A stretch of DNA of 47,882 nt, from assembly GCA_036510675.1 (NCBI GenBank), contig DATCDN010000003.1, forward strand, positions 1-47,882, in the 5' to 3' direction. The DNA is from JAATGI01 sp036510675. GTDB taxonomy: Bacteria; Pseudomonadota; Alphaproteobacteria; ATCC43930; CGMCC-115725. The notes below the pieces were generated by a model that had not been told where the DNA came from, made no database searches, and saw only the letters and a program-made list of their open reading frames with translations. Made by a program: the position numbers and the translations under genes. This document shows, one piece after another, positions 32,140-40,441 of this stretch (its first letter is position 1; each line of letters starts with the position of its first letter).

Positions 32140-32682
32140 GTGGTCGCCGAGACGCGCGAGGCGGTCGCATCCTTCGCCACGCAGGCGGCCTTCCGCACCG
32201 CGGTCAGCCGCTTGCTGGTGGCGGGTTTCGCGCCGACCGACCTCTCGGTGCTGGCGAGCCACGATTCGCTGGAGGTGGCGGGGCGCGTCCCCGCCTATCC
32301 GGCGGCGCCCGAGCAATCGCTGATGGCGGGACTGACCGAGGATGCGAATTACCTCGCGCCGCTGCAGATCGCGGGCTTCTCCGCGCTGTCCGGCGGGCCG
32401 ATCGGCGCCGCCTTCGCGGCGATCGTGACGGCGGGGCTAGGCGGCATGGCGCTGCGCGACGCCATCGGTCGGTTTGTCGCCAATCGGCACAGCACCGATT
32501 ACGCCGCCGCGCTGGAGGCGGGGGCGGTGCTGTTATGGGCCCGGGTCGATGGCTCGGCCCTCGATGAGGGGCCGCGCGACACCACCGCGCTGGCCATCCT
32601 GACCGCGTGCGGCGGCCGCGATGCCCACCTGAATGTCCGCGCCGGTACACCGGACCATTACACCGAAATAGTCACAAAATAA
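32140..32682 (+). CDS. Stress-protein-like hypothetical (general stress 17M/DUF1269-like)
   Basis: A 180-residue protein, GTG start at 32140. The N-terminus (AFRTAVSRLLVAGFAPTDLSVLASHDSL) has the strand-helix pattern of YflT/general-stress-protein-17M domains, in which a small alpha/beta unit is followed by a Gly/Ala-rich hydrophobic stretch (GGPIGAAFAAIVTAGLGGMAL) and then a second alpha/beta unit ending in HLNVRAG. Proteins of this plan are linked to stress tolerance but lack a known activity. It begins one base after the stop of the histone-like gene, so they are cotranscribed. Confidence 0.55.
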   Translation: MVAETREAVASFATQAAFRTAVSRLLVAGFAPTDLSVLASHDSLEVAGRVPAYPAAPEQSLMAGLTEDANYLAPLQIAGFSALSGGPIGAAFAAIVTAGLGGMALRDAIGRFVANRHSTDYAAALEAGAVLLWARVDGSALDEGPRDTTALAILTACGGRDAHLNVRAGTPDHYTEIVTK

Positions 32683-32798
32683 GCACAATCCGCCGGTTGC
32701 CGCCGGTGGTTTTTCGGCGATATGATCGCGCTTGCGCGGGACCCCACCAGCGCGGCGACGGGCCCCCCTGTCGCGAGGCGGGTTGGGTCGCCGGCGCT

Positions 32799-33959
32799 GT
32801 GGATCGCCACATTGTGGATCGACGCCCCGTGGATCGACGCCCCCTGAACCCGCCGGCCGCGTCGGGACCGCCCGACGAAGCCTCCGATGGCAATTCGCAC
32901 AGCCAGCTCATCGGGCTGTTGTTGCGCCGTACTCGCGAGAGCCGCCATATCGCCCTGGCTGATGCCGCGGCGACCCTGCGGCTGCGCATCGACTATCTCG
33001 AAGCGATCGAAAAATGCGCCTATGAGCGCCTGCCCGGCCCGGCCTATGCGGCCGGATTCATCCGCGGCTATGCCGAGTATCTCGGGCTGGATGGCGGCGA
33101 GGCGGTGCGCCGCTTCAAGCGCGAGGTCCAGGGCGGCGACGCGCCGAAGGGGCTGGCCCTGCCCGTGCCCATCGCCGAGCATAGCATTCCCGGCGGGCGC
33201 CTCCTGGTGACGGCGCTGGTGCTGGCGGTCTGCGGCTATGGGCTGTGGTATTATCTGTCGAGCGGCAACGACATCCACCCCGAAACCGTGGTTTCGGTGC
33301 CCGAGGCGCTGCTGAATCCGACCGAACCCGGCCCCGGCGGCGATCCGGCCTCGCCGGGCGAGGCGCGGGCCTCGGTCCCGGCGCGGCCGCCGGCGGTGCC
33401 GACATCAAGCCTGCCGCCCGGCGCCGAGTCCGCCGCCGCCCTGATCGGCGATGCCGCGCCCCCCGCCCCGTCCGGCAGCTCGCCGGACGAGAAGACCGCC
33501 GCCCTGACGCCGCCGCCCGCCGATCCGACGGGGACCGAGACCGGCCCCTCGCCAGCGACCGCCGACGCGGCGCTGGGTCCCGATGCCCCGGCGCCGGGCC
33601 ATGTGTTCGGGGTCGGCGATGGGCCGGCGCGGATCGTGATGCGCTTCACCAGCGATTGCTGGATTCAGATCAAGGATGCCAAGCAGGATATCGTGTTCGG
33701 CAAGCTGCTTCATGCCGGCGATGTCTACCGCGTCCCCGATCAGGCCGGATTGAGCATGCGGGTCGGCAATAGCGACGGCTTCATCATCTGGGTCGATGGC
33801 AAGATCGCCACCCTGCCGCCCGCCAGCTCGCGGGTGCGCAACATCGCGCTCGACCCGACGCAACTGGCCGGCAGCGCCGGCCCGCCGCTCGCCCCGGTCC
33901 CGGCGGCGGTCACTGCCCCGGCGCCGCCGCCCCCCTCGGTACAGCCCGAGAACGATTAG
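32799..33959 (+). CDS. rodZ: RodZ-like cell-shape protein (HTH + TM + DUF4115)
   Basis: About 386 residues. The N-terminal helix-turn-helix domain (LIGLLLRRTRESRHIALADAAATLRLRIDYLEAIE, then AYAAGFIRGYAEYLGLD) is of the RodZ HTH_25 type that binds MreB. One membrane segment (LLVTALVLAVCGYGLWYYL) follows, then a long Pro/Ala-rich periplasmic linker and a DUF4115 domain (FTSDCWIQIKDAKQDIVFGKLLHAGDVY, LSMRVGNSDG). The start is unclear: three in-frame GTG codons at 32799, 32814 and 32829 lie in a 15-base tandem repeat. The rodZ-ispG-hisS order supports the call. It anchors the MreB cytoskeleton in rod-shaped cells. Confidence 0.88.
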   Translation: MDRHIVDRRPVDRRPLNPPAASGPPDEASDGNSHSQLIGLLLRRTRESRHIALADAAATLRLRIDYLEAIEKCAYERLPGPAYAAGFIRGYAEYLGLDGGEAVRRFKREVQGGDAPKGLALPVPIAEHSIPGGRLLVTALVLAVCGYGLWYYLSSGNDIHPETVVSVPEALLNPTEPGPGGDPASPGEARASVPARPPAVPTSSLPPGAESAAALIGDAAPPAPSGSSPDEKTAALTPPPADPTGTETGPSPATADAALGPDAPAPGHVFGVGDGPARIVMRFTSDCWIQIKDAKQDIVFGKLLHAGDVYRVPDQAGLSMRVGNSDGFIIWVDGKIATLPPASSRVRNIALDPTQLAGSAGPPLAPVPAAVTAPAPPPPSVQPEND

Positions 33960-34049
33960 CCGCATGGCGGCCGCCGGTGCCGGGTCTTTTGCCGTGCCGC
34001 GAAAAGGACTATGTATCCGGCGAGTGCAGGTTGAGACCGAGGCGAAGCG

Positions 34050-35174
34050 ATGAGCGTGCGTCCCTATCGCGATATTCAGCGGCGCAAGAGCCGCCAGATT
34101 CATGTGGGATCGGTGCCGGTCGGCGGCGACGCGCCGATCACCGTGCAGACCATGACCAACACGCTGACCCACGATGTCGAGGCGACGGTGGCGCAGATCC
34201 TTGCCGCCGAGGCGGCCGGCGCCGACATCGTGCGGGTTTCCTGCCCCGACCAGGAATCCGCGCTGGCGCTGAAGCAGATCGTACCGCGCGTGCACGTCCC
34301 GATCGTGGCCGATATCCATTTCCACTATAAGCGCGCGATCGAGGCGGCCCAGAGCGGCGCCGCGTGCCTGCGCATCAATCCCGGCAATATCGGCTCGGCC
34401 CAGCGCGTCAAAGACGTGGTGCAGGCCGCCAAGGATCATGGCTGCTCGATGCGGATCGGCGTCAATGCCGGCTCGCTGGAGCGCGATCTCCTCGAAAAAT
34501 ACGGCGAGCCGTGCCCCGAGGCGATGGTCGAAAGCGCGCTGACCCACGCCAAGATTCTCGAGGATCATGATTTCCGCGAGTTCAAGATTTCGGTGAAGGC
34601 GTCGGATGTGTTCCTCGCCGTCGCCGCCTATCAGCAACTGGCCGATGCCTGCGATTATCCGCTCCATCTTGGCATCACCGAGGCGGGCGGCATGATGACC
34701 GGCTCGGTCAAGTCGGCGATCGGCATGGGCTCGCTGCTGTGGGCCGGGATCGGCGACACCATCCGCGTCTCGCTATCGGCCGACCCGGTGGAGGAAGTCC
34801 GCGTCGGGTTCGAGATTCTGAAGGGTCTCAATCTGCGCCGGCGCGGCGTCACGGTGATTTCGTGCCCGTCCTGCGCGCGCCAGCAATATGAGGTCATCAA
34901 GACCGTTCAGGCGTTGGAACAGCGCCTCGCCCACATCACCACCCCGATGACCCTGTCGGTGATCGGCTGCGTCGTCAACGGCCCCGGCGAGGCGCGCGAG
35001 ACCGATATCGGCTTCACCGGCGGCGGCAACGGCACGCATCAGGTCTATGTCGCGGGCGTACCGCACCACCGCCTGAAAGACGAGAGCATCGTCGATCACC
35101 TGGTCGCCATGGTCGAAAAGAAGGCCGCCGAAATCGAAGCCGCCAAAGCAAAGGAAACCGCCGCGGCGGAATAA
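34050..35174 (+). CDS. ispG: IspG, 4-hydroxy-3-methylbut-2-enyl diphosphate synthase
   Basis: A 374-residue iron-sulfur enzyme of the MEP isoprenoid pathway that converts methylerythritol cyclodiphosphate to HMBPP. The N-terminal TIM barrel shows VPVGGDAPITVQTMTNTLT, DIVRVSCPDQESA and LRINPGNIG. The [4Fe-4S] cluster ligands are C272 and C275 (SCPSCARQ) and C307 (GCVVNGPGEA), with the conserved Glu just after. Length matches the bacterial two-domain form. It lies 90 bases after rodZ and is separated from hisS by a large inverted repeat. Confidence 0.97.
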   Translation: MSVRPYRDIQRRKSRQIHVGSVPVGGDAPITVQTMTNTLTHDVEATVAQILAAEAAGADIVRVSCPDQESALALKQIVPRVHVPIVADIHFHYKRAIEAAQSGAACLRINPGNIGSAQRVKDVVQAAKDHGCSMRIGVNAGSLERDLLEKYGEPCPEAMVESALTHAKILEDHDFREFKISVKASDVFLAVAAYQQLADACDYPLHLGITEAGGMMTGSVKSAIGMGSLLWAGIGDTIRVSLSADPVEEVRVGFEILKGLNLRRRGVTVISCPSCARQQYEVIKTVQALEQRLAHITTPMTLSVIGCVVNGPGEARETDIGFTGGGNGTHQVYVAGVPHHRLKDESIVDHLVAMVEKKAAEIEAAKAKETAAAE

Positions 35175-35195
35175 TTAGCGGTCTGCAGGCGCATC

Positions 35196-35314
35196 GTGCG
35201 TGCTTCGAGACGCATGCTTCGCATGCTCCTCAGCATGAGGTAGAGTTTTTAGATGGCACAAAGAAAAATCCTCAGCCTGAGGAGCGGCCGAAGGCCGCGT
35301 CTCGAAGGCCGCAC
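35196..35314. repeat. Large compound inverted repeat between ispG and hisS
   Basis: Two 45-base arms (35196-35240 and 35270-35314) are inverted copies around a 29-base AT-richer loop. They share GTGCG, CTTCGAGACGC, CTTCG and CTCCTCAG cores, with paired differences between, and each arm contains its own small hairpins (GCATGCttcGCATGC; GGCCGaaGGCC; CCTCAG..CTGAGG). The CTTCGAGACG/CCTCAG..TGAGG core is a dispersed intergenic repeat of Alphaproteobacteria. It could act as terminator, mRNA stabiliser or protein-binding site. Confidence 0.85.
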
Positions 35315-35336
35315 CATTTTCATCCAGCCATAATCC

Positions 35337-36581
35337 ATGCCCGCCTTGCAGCCGGCGCGCGGCACCCAGGATATTTTGCCCGAGGCGATGCGGCGCCACC
35401 GCGCCGTTATCGACGGCGCGCGCGCCGTCGCCGGCCGCTATGGTTTCGAGGAGATGGCGACGCCGATCTTCGAATTTACCGAGGTGTTTTCGCGCCCGAT
35501 CGGCGAAGCGACCGACATCGTGTCGAAGGAGATGTACACCTTCAAGGATCGCGGCGAGGAAGAGGTCACGCTGCGACCCGAGAACACCGCCGGCGTGGTG
35601 CGCGCCGTCATCTCCAACGGGCTGACGCAGAGCCTGCCGCTGAAATATTTCTATGCCGGGCCGATGTTCCGCTATGAGCGGCCGCAAAAGGGGCGCTTTC
35701 GCCAGTTCCACCAGATCGGCGCCGAGCTGATCGGCGCCGCGACCCCCGAGGCCGATGTCGAGATGATCGCGCTCGGTGCCGACATTCTCGACGCGCTTGG
35801 CGTCCTTACCGATTGCGTGCTGCACCTCAACACATTGGGCGACACCGAATCGCGCCTCGCCTATCGCGGCGCGCTGGTGGATTATTTTTCCGCGCGGCGC
35901 GACGGGCTGTCCGAGGACAGTCGGCGCCGGCTGGAGCGCAATCCCCTGCGCATTCTTGATTCGAAGGATGCGGGCGACATCGCCATCAATGCCGACGCGC
36001 CCGCCTTCGATCGCTATCTCACCGCCGCGGCGCGCGATTTCTTCACGCGGGTGCGCGCGGGGCTCGACGCGATCGACATTTCCTACACGCTCGACCCGCG
36101 TCTGGTGCGCGGCCTCGATTACTATTGCCATTCGGCGTTCGAATTCGTGACGGAATCGCTGGGCGCGCAAGGCACGGTGTTGGGCGGCGGGCGCTATGAT
36201 GGGCTGATGAAGCTGATGGGCGGGCCGGATGCGCCTGCCGTCGGCTGGGCGGCCGGGGTCGAGCGCCTGGCGCTGTTGATCGCCGAGCCGCCGCCGCCGC
36301 CGCGTCCCATCGCGATGATCGCGCTGGGCGAGGCGGGCCAGGACAAGGCGATGGTGCTGGCGCGCGATCTGCGCCGCGACGGCTTCACCGTCGATCTCGG
36401 CTATTCCGGCAACCTCAAGCGGCGCATGCAGCGCGCCAACAAGATCGCGGCGCGCGCCGCCGTGATTCTCGGCGACGATGAATTGGCACGCGACGCGGCG
36501 ATGTTGCGCAACCTCGATACCGGCGAGCAGGTCGAGGTGCCGCTGGCGGAATTGAAGGATCGTCTCGCGCCCTTCCGCTAG
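35337..36581 (+). CDS. hisS: Histidyl-tRNA synthetase
   Basis: A 414-residue class II aminoacyl-tRNA synthetase. Motif 1 is near GFEEMATPIFEF. Motif 2 is FYAGPMFRYERPQKGRFRQFHQIGAELIG. The histidine-specific signature is LVRGLDYYCHSAFEFV. Motif 3 is GGRYDGLMKLMGG followed by GWAAGVERLAL. The C-terminal anticodon-binding domain starts near residue 320 (IAMIALGEAGQDKAMVLARDL). It charges tRNA-His. Start ATG 35337 (MPALQPARGTQDILPEA) fits the family. hemA follows after seven bases. Confidence 0.97.
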   Translation: MPALQPARGTQDILPEAMRRHRAVIDGARAVAGRYGFEEMATPIFEFTEVFSRPIGEATDIVSKEMYTFKDRGEEEVTLRPENTAGVVRAVISNGLTQSLPLKYFYAGPMFRYERPQKGRFRQFHQIGAELIGAATPEADVEMIALGADILDALGVLTDCVLHLNTLGDTESRLAYRGALVDYFSARRDGLSEDSRRRLERNPLRILDSKDAGDIAINADAPAFDRYLTAAARDFFTRVRAGLDAIDISYTLDPRLVRGLDYYCHSAFEFVTESLGAQGTVLGGGRYDGLMKLMGGPDAPAVGWAAGVERLALLIAEPPPPPRPIAMIALGEAGQDKAMVLARDLRRDGFTVDLGYSGNLKRRMQRANKIAARAAVILGDDELARDAAMLRNLDTGEQVEVPLAELKDRLAPFR

Positions 36582-36588
36582 TGGCGCC

Positions 36589-37818
36589 ATGACCGGCGCC
36601 GCCCTGACGATCGTCGGCCTCAATCACCGCTCGGCGCCGCCCGAATGGCGCGAGCGCTTCGCCTTGATCGAGGCGGCGCAAGAAGCCTTCGCCGCCGAAT
36701 TGGGCGACGGCATGCTGTTGGCGACCTGCGATCGCATCGAGCTGATTTCCGACGCCGGCGAGCCGCCACGCTGGCGCCCGCTGCTGGCGGCGCGTCTCGG
36801 CGTCGGCGAACCCGAGCTGGCGCCGCTGCTCTATCGCCATGACGGCGCCGCCGCGCTGAACCATCTCTTCGCGGTGGCGAGCGCGCTCGACAGCCAGATC
36901 ATCGGCGAGCCGCAAATCCTGGGCCAGATCAAGGCGGCGCACCGGGCGGCGGCGGATCGCGGCCGGGTCGGCGCCGGGCTGGAGGCGGCGCTGAGCGCGG
37001 CCTATGCCGCGGCGCGGCGGGTGCGGCGCGAGACCCGCATCGCCGAGCGCCCGGTCTCGATCGCGGCGGCGGCATTGAGCCTCGCGCGCGACATTCACGG
37101 CGACCTCGCGGGCAGCGCGGTGCTGCTGCTCGGCCCCAGCGAAATCGGCGCGCTGATGGCCGAGCATTTCATCCGCGCCGGCATCGGCAGCCTCATCGTG
37201 TGCGGGCCGGCGCCGCGCGCGCCGCAAGCGGCGGCGCGGTTCGGCGCCAACCGGCTCGACCTTGCCGAGCTCGACGACGCGCTGGCGGCGGCCGATATCG
37301 TCATCGCCGCGCTGGCCAGTGGCCGCGCGGTGGTGACGGCGGCCGGGGTCGGCGCGGCGCTGCGGCGCCGGCCGTCGCGGCCGATTTTCATCGTCGATGC
37401 CGGCTTTCCCCCCGATGTCGAGCCGGCGGTCGACGAGATCGACGGCACCTTCCTCTACGATCTCGGCGACCTCGAGCGGCGGGCGCTCGACGGCCGCGCC
37501 GGCCGCGAGGCGGAGGCGGTCGCGGCGCGGCGCATCCTGGCCGAGGAGGTGGCGGCCTTCGCCCGCCGCCAGGACGAGCGGCGCGCGGTGCCGGCGGTGG
37601 CGGCGCTGCGGGCGCATGCCGAGCGGCTGCGCCAGGCGGCGCTGGCCGAGGCCGGCGGCGATGCCGAGGCGGCGACGCGGCTCTTGATCAACCGTTTGCT
37701 ACACGATCCATCCGAAGTGCTGCGGGAATGGGCGGGGAATGATACCGATATGAACCAGAATGATACCCTGTTGAGACGCCTGTTCCGCCTCGGCGGCGAC
37801 GAAGGAGAACCAAGTTGA
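36589..37818 (+). CDS. hemA: Glutamyl-tRNA reductase (C5 heme pathway)
   Basis: A 409-residue enzyme reducing Glu-tRNA to glutamate-1-semialdehyde for heme and B12 synthesis. It begins TIVGLNHRSAPPEWRERFAL. The active-site loop reads LATC47-DR, with the catalytic Cys present and the usual Asn replaced by Asp. Next come LDSQIIGEPQILGQIKAA, an NADPH-binding domain (LLLGPSEIGALMAEHF, with GPSEIG instead of GAGEM/T), IVDAGFPPDVEPAV, and the C-terminal dimerisation helices. Despite the changed residues the fold is complete. Presence of this enzyme means a C5 route; many Alphaproteobacteria use the ALA synthase route instead. Its TGA overlaps the prfA TTG start. Confidence 0.92.
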   Translation: MTGAALTIVGLNHRSAPPEWRERFALIEAAQEAFAAELGDGMLLATCDRIELISDAGEPPRWRPLLAARLGVGEPELAPLLYRHDGAAALNHLFAVASALDSQIIGEPQILGQIKAAHRAAADRGRVGAGLEAALSAAYAAARRVRRETRIAERPVSIAAAALSLARDIHGDLAGSAVLLLGPSEIGALMAEHFIRAGIGSLIVCGPAPRAPQAAARFGANRLDLAELDDALAAADIVIAALASGRAVVTAAGVGAALRRRPSRPIFIVDAGFPPDVEPAVDEIDGTFLYDLGDLERRALDGRAGREAEAVAARRILAEEVAAFARRQDERRAVPAVAALRAHAERLRQAALAEAGGDAEAATRLLINRLLHDPSEVLREWAGNDTDMNQNDTLLRRLFRLGGDEGEPS

Positions 37819-38894
37819 GCCTATCCGACCTGCTGTCCCATCGGCTCGACAAGCTGGTCGCGCATCATGGCGAATTGAGCGCGCAGCTCGGCGATCCCGG
37901 CCTCGCCGGCGGCGCCATCGCCAAGTTGGCCAAGGAATATAGCGACCTCACACCGATGGTCGAGACCATCGACGCGCTGCGCCGGGCCGAGGCCGAACGC
38001 CAGGAATTGCAGCCGCTGGTGACCGGCGGGGATGCCGAGATGCGCGAACTGGCGCAGGGCGAGATCGCCGCGCTCGACCGGAAAATCCCCGAGCTGGAAC
38101 AACGTATCAAGGTGCTGCTGCTGCCCAAGGACGAGGCCGACGAGCGCAACGCCATCCTGGAGCTGCGCGCCGGGACCGGCGGCGACGAGGCGGCCCTGTT
38201 CGCCGGCGAATTGTTCCGCATGTACCAGCGCTATGCCACCTTCAAGGGCTGGAAGTTTGAGATCATGGACCTGTCGGAGACCGGCATCGGCGGCTTCAAG
38301 GAGGCGATCGCGTCGATCACCGGGCGCGGCGTGTTCGAGCGGCTTAAATTCGAATCGGGCGTTCACCGCGTCCAGCGCGTGCCCGAGACCGAGAATAGCG
38401 GCCGCGTCCACACCTCCGCCGCCACCGTGGCGGTGCTGCCCGAGGCGGAGGAAGTCGATATCAAGATCGACGAGAAGGATCTACGCATCGACGTGTTCCG
38501 CTCCAGCGGGCCGGGGGGGCAATCGGTCAACACCACCGACAGCGCGGTGCGCATCACCCACATTCCAACCGGCCTCGTGGTGTCGCAGCAGGACGAGAAG
38601 TCCCAGCACAAGAACAAGGCCAAGGGCATGAAGGTACTGCGCGCCCGGCTCTATGAGCGCGAGCGCCAGCAGAAAGCCGACGTGCGCGCCGCCTCGCGCA
38701 AGAGCCAGGTCGGCTCAGGCGATCGGTCGGAGCGCATCCGCACCTATAATTTTCCGCAAGGCCGGGTCAGCGATCACCGCATCAATCTGACGCTCTACAA
38801 GATCGACAAGGTGATGTCGGGCGAGGCACTGGACGAGATCATCGACCCGCTGATCGCCGAGGATCAGGCCGAGCGTCTCGCCGAGGAGACATGA
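37815..38894 (+). CDS. prfA: Peptide chain release factor 1
   Basis: A 359-residue RF1 that ends translation at UAA and UAG. The peptidyl-hydrolase motif GGQ is at 234-236 (SGPGGQSVNTTDSA), and the stop-codon-reading region lies around HRVQRVPETENSGRVHTSAATVAV. The coiled N-terminal domain (about 1-100) is normal. It uses TTG 37815 as start, preceded by GAAGGAG, with its TGA-containing overlap TTGA to hemA. The methylase for Q236, PrmC, is encoded next with an ATGA overlap. Confidence 0.97.
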   Translation: MSLSDLLSHRLDKLVAHHGELSAQLGDPGLAGGAIAKLAKEYSDLTPMVETIDALRRAEAERQELQPLVTGGDAEMRELAQGEIAALDRKIPELEQRIKVLLLPKDEADERNAILELRAGTGGDEAALFAGELFRMYQRYATFKGWKFEIMDLSETGIGGFKEAIASITGRGVFERLKFESGVHRVQRVPETENSGRVHTSAATVAVLPEAEEVDIKIDEKDLRIDVFRSSGPGGQSVNTTDSAVRITHIPTGLVVSQQDEKSQHKNKAKGMKVLRARLYERERQQKADVRAASRKSQVGSGDRSERIRTYNFPQGRVSDHRINLTLYKIDKVMSGEALDEIIDPLIAEDQAERLAEET

Positions 38895-39742
38895 CCGAAG
38901 GCGCGGCGCTGACCGAAGCCGCCGCGCGGCTGGCCGCCGCCGGCATCGAGGAGCCGCGGCGCGAGGCGCGGCTGCTGCTCGGACTGGCGCTTAAGCGCGG
39001 GGTGGAATCGCTGCTGCTCTCGGCCGACCGGCCGCTCGCCGGTAATGACGCGGCGCGCTTCGCGGCGCTGATCGCGCGGCGCGTCCGGCACGAGCCTTAT
39101 GCGCGCATCGCGGGGAAGCGCGAATTCTGGAGCCACGAATTCCTGCTTTCGCCGGATACGCTGGATCCGCGCCCCGACAGCGAAACGCTGATCGAGGCGG
39201 CGCTGACGCTGATCCCCGACCGCGCGGCGCCGCTGGAGATACTGGATTTCGGCACCGGTAGCGGGGCGCTGTTGCTGGCGCTGCTGGCCGAGCTGCCAAA
39301 CGCAAGCGGCCTCGGCATCGACATCGCACCCGGCGCCGTCGCGACGGCGCGACGGAATGCCGCGGCACTCGGCCTCGCGGCGCGGGCCCGATTCGTCGGG
39401 GGAAATTGGGGGCAAGGTGTCACCGAGCCGGCCGATGTAATTCTTGCCAACCCGCCCTATATACCCTCCGCGGAACTGAGCAGCCTCGCGCCCGAGATTG
39501 TCGATTTCGATCCGCGCCTGGCGCTCGATGGCGGGGCCGATGGGCTTCGGGCTTATCGCGAAATGGCGCCGGATCTGGCGCGGCTACTGAAGAAATCGGG
39601 CATCGCGCTGTGCGAGATCGGTGCCGCGCAAAGCGCCGCGATTATCGAAATTATGTCGCGCGCCGGTCTCGAATTGGTCGCAAAGCGATGCGATCTTGTT
39701 GGTTGGGAACGTTGCTTGGTTTTCGCGACGCGAACAGGTTGA
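38891..39742 (+). CDS. prmC: PrmC, release-factor glutamine N5-methyltransferase
   Basis: A 283-residue SAM-dependent enzyme that methylates the GGQ glutamine of release factors. The N-terminal helical domain contains REARLLLGLAL and LIARRVRHEPYARIAGKREFWSHEF. The SAM site is DFGTGSG (119-125). The catalytic NPPY is at 187-190 (ILANPPYIPSAE), followed by EPRLALDGGADGL-type sequence (DPRLALDGG here). The gene overlaps prfA by four bases (ATGA), so enzyme and substrate are coupled. A terminator-like hairpin follows. Confidence 0.96.
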   Translation: MTEGAALTEAAARLAAAGIEEPRREARLLLGLALKRGVESLLLSADRPLAGNDAARFAALIARRVRHEPYARIAGKREFWSHEFLLSPDTLDPRPDSETLIEAALTLIPDRAAPLEILDFGTGSGALLLALLAELPNASGLGIDIAPGAVATARRNAAALGLAARARFVGGNWGQGVTEPADVILANPPYIPSAELSSLAPEIVDFDPRLALDGGADGLRAYREMAPDLARLLKKSGIALCEIGAAQSAAIIEIMSRAGLELVAKRCDLVGWERCLVFATRTG

Positions 39743-39757
39743 AGAGTTTGCCGCGAT

Positions 39758-39803
39758 AAAACCCTGATGAATCAAAAAATAGTTGGAATGTCAGGGTTTT
39801 CTT
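39758..39803 (+). terminator. Probable terminator after prmC
   Basis: AAAACCCTGA (39758-39767) and TCAGGGTTTT (39791-39800) are perfect inverted copies with a 23-base loop, followed by CTT. It lies 15 bases past the prmC stop and would end the ispG/hisS-hemA-prfA-prmC run. The loop is long, so strength is uncertain. Confidence 0.65.
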
Positions 39804-39939
39804 AATAGGGTATGTACTTGATGAGAGGGAGCCAAAGGCTCCGCGCCTTCGGGACGCCGGTCACCATCCCCAACCGAAATCGTTCGATCCGCCCTAGGCG
39901 GTTACGAAGCGGGGATCAATCGAAAGAGCTAATATATCG

Positions 39940-40425
39940 ATGATGTCGTATCGCGATTTCAAAGGTGGCACGAGGCCTGGCCAAAACAAACGTTCCCGCA
40001 ACCGCAATAATAATGGTGGCGGCGGTGGCGGTGGCGGCGGGGGACAACAGCAACAGAACGGCAATCGTCCGCGTCTGCCAAACCGGGTTCAGACCTTCGA
40101 TTCGTCCGGACCCAATGTGAAGATTCGCGGCAACGCCTATCAGGTGTTCGAACGCTATGTCGCGATGGCCCGCGAAGCGGCCACCGCCGGCGATCGCATC
40201 GCGGCCGAGAATCTCTATCAGCATGCCGAGCATTATTTCCGCCTGATGAACGCGGATGGGCAGGGCAATCAGCTGTCCGCGCCGCGGCCGATGACGCCCG
40301 CCGACACCGAGATGATGGGCAATGACGGCGACGGCGATGATGAGCCGAACCGAAACGAAGCCGAATCGGTATCGACCGCGCCCCAGCCGCAAAATCACGA
40401 TCCGGACAATCCGCAGGACGAATAG
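39940..40425 (+). CDS. DUF4167 protein
   Basis: A 161-residue alphaproteobacterial protein of the DUF4167 family. The basic, low-complexity head (RPGQNKRSRNRNNN, then ten Gly and QQQQ) leads to the conserved domain NVKIRGNAYQVFERYVAMAREAATAGDRIAAENLYQHAEHYFRLMN (about 65-110), and the tail is acidic. The helix-rich domain resembles a TPR-like hairpin; basic head plus such a domain suggests RNA or ribosome association, not proven. The start could be M1 or M2 (39943). Its 5' leader contains small hairpins at 39828-39842 and 39890-39902. Confidence 0.9.
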   Translation: MMSYRDFKGGTRPGQNKRSRNRNNNGGGGGGGGGGQQQQNGNRPRLPNRVQTFDSSGPNVKIRGNAYQVFERYVAMAREAATAGDRIAAENLYQHAEHYFRLMNADGQGNQLSAPRPMTPADTEMMGNDGDGDDEPNRNEAESVSTAPQPQNHDPDNPQDE

Positions 40426-40441
40426 CGGCTGGGATAAATCC

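Noticed and set aside
40322..40441. Longer start for RidA overlapping the DUF4167 gene
   Set aside because: RidA homology begins at about 40442, and the extension is simply DUF4167 coding sequence read in another frame.
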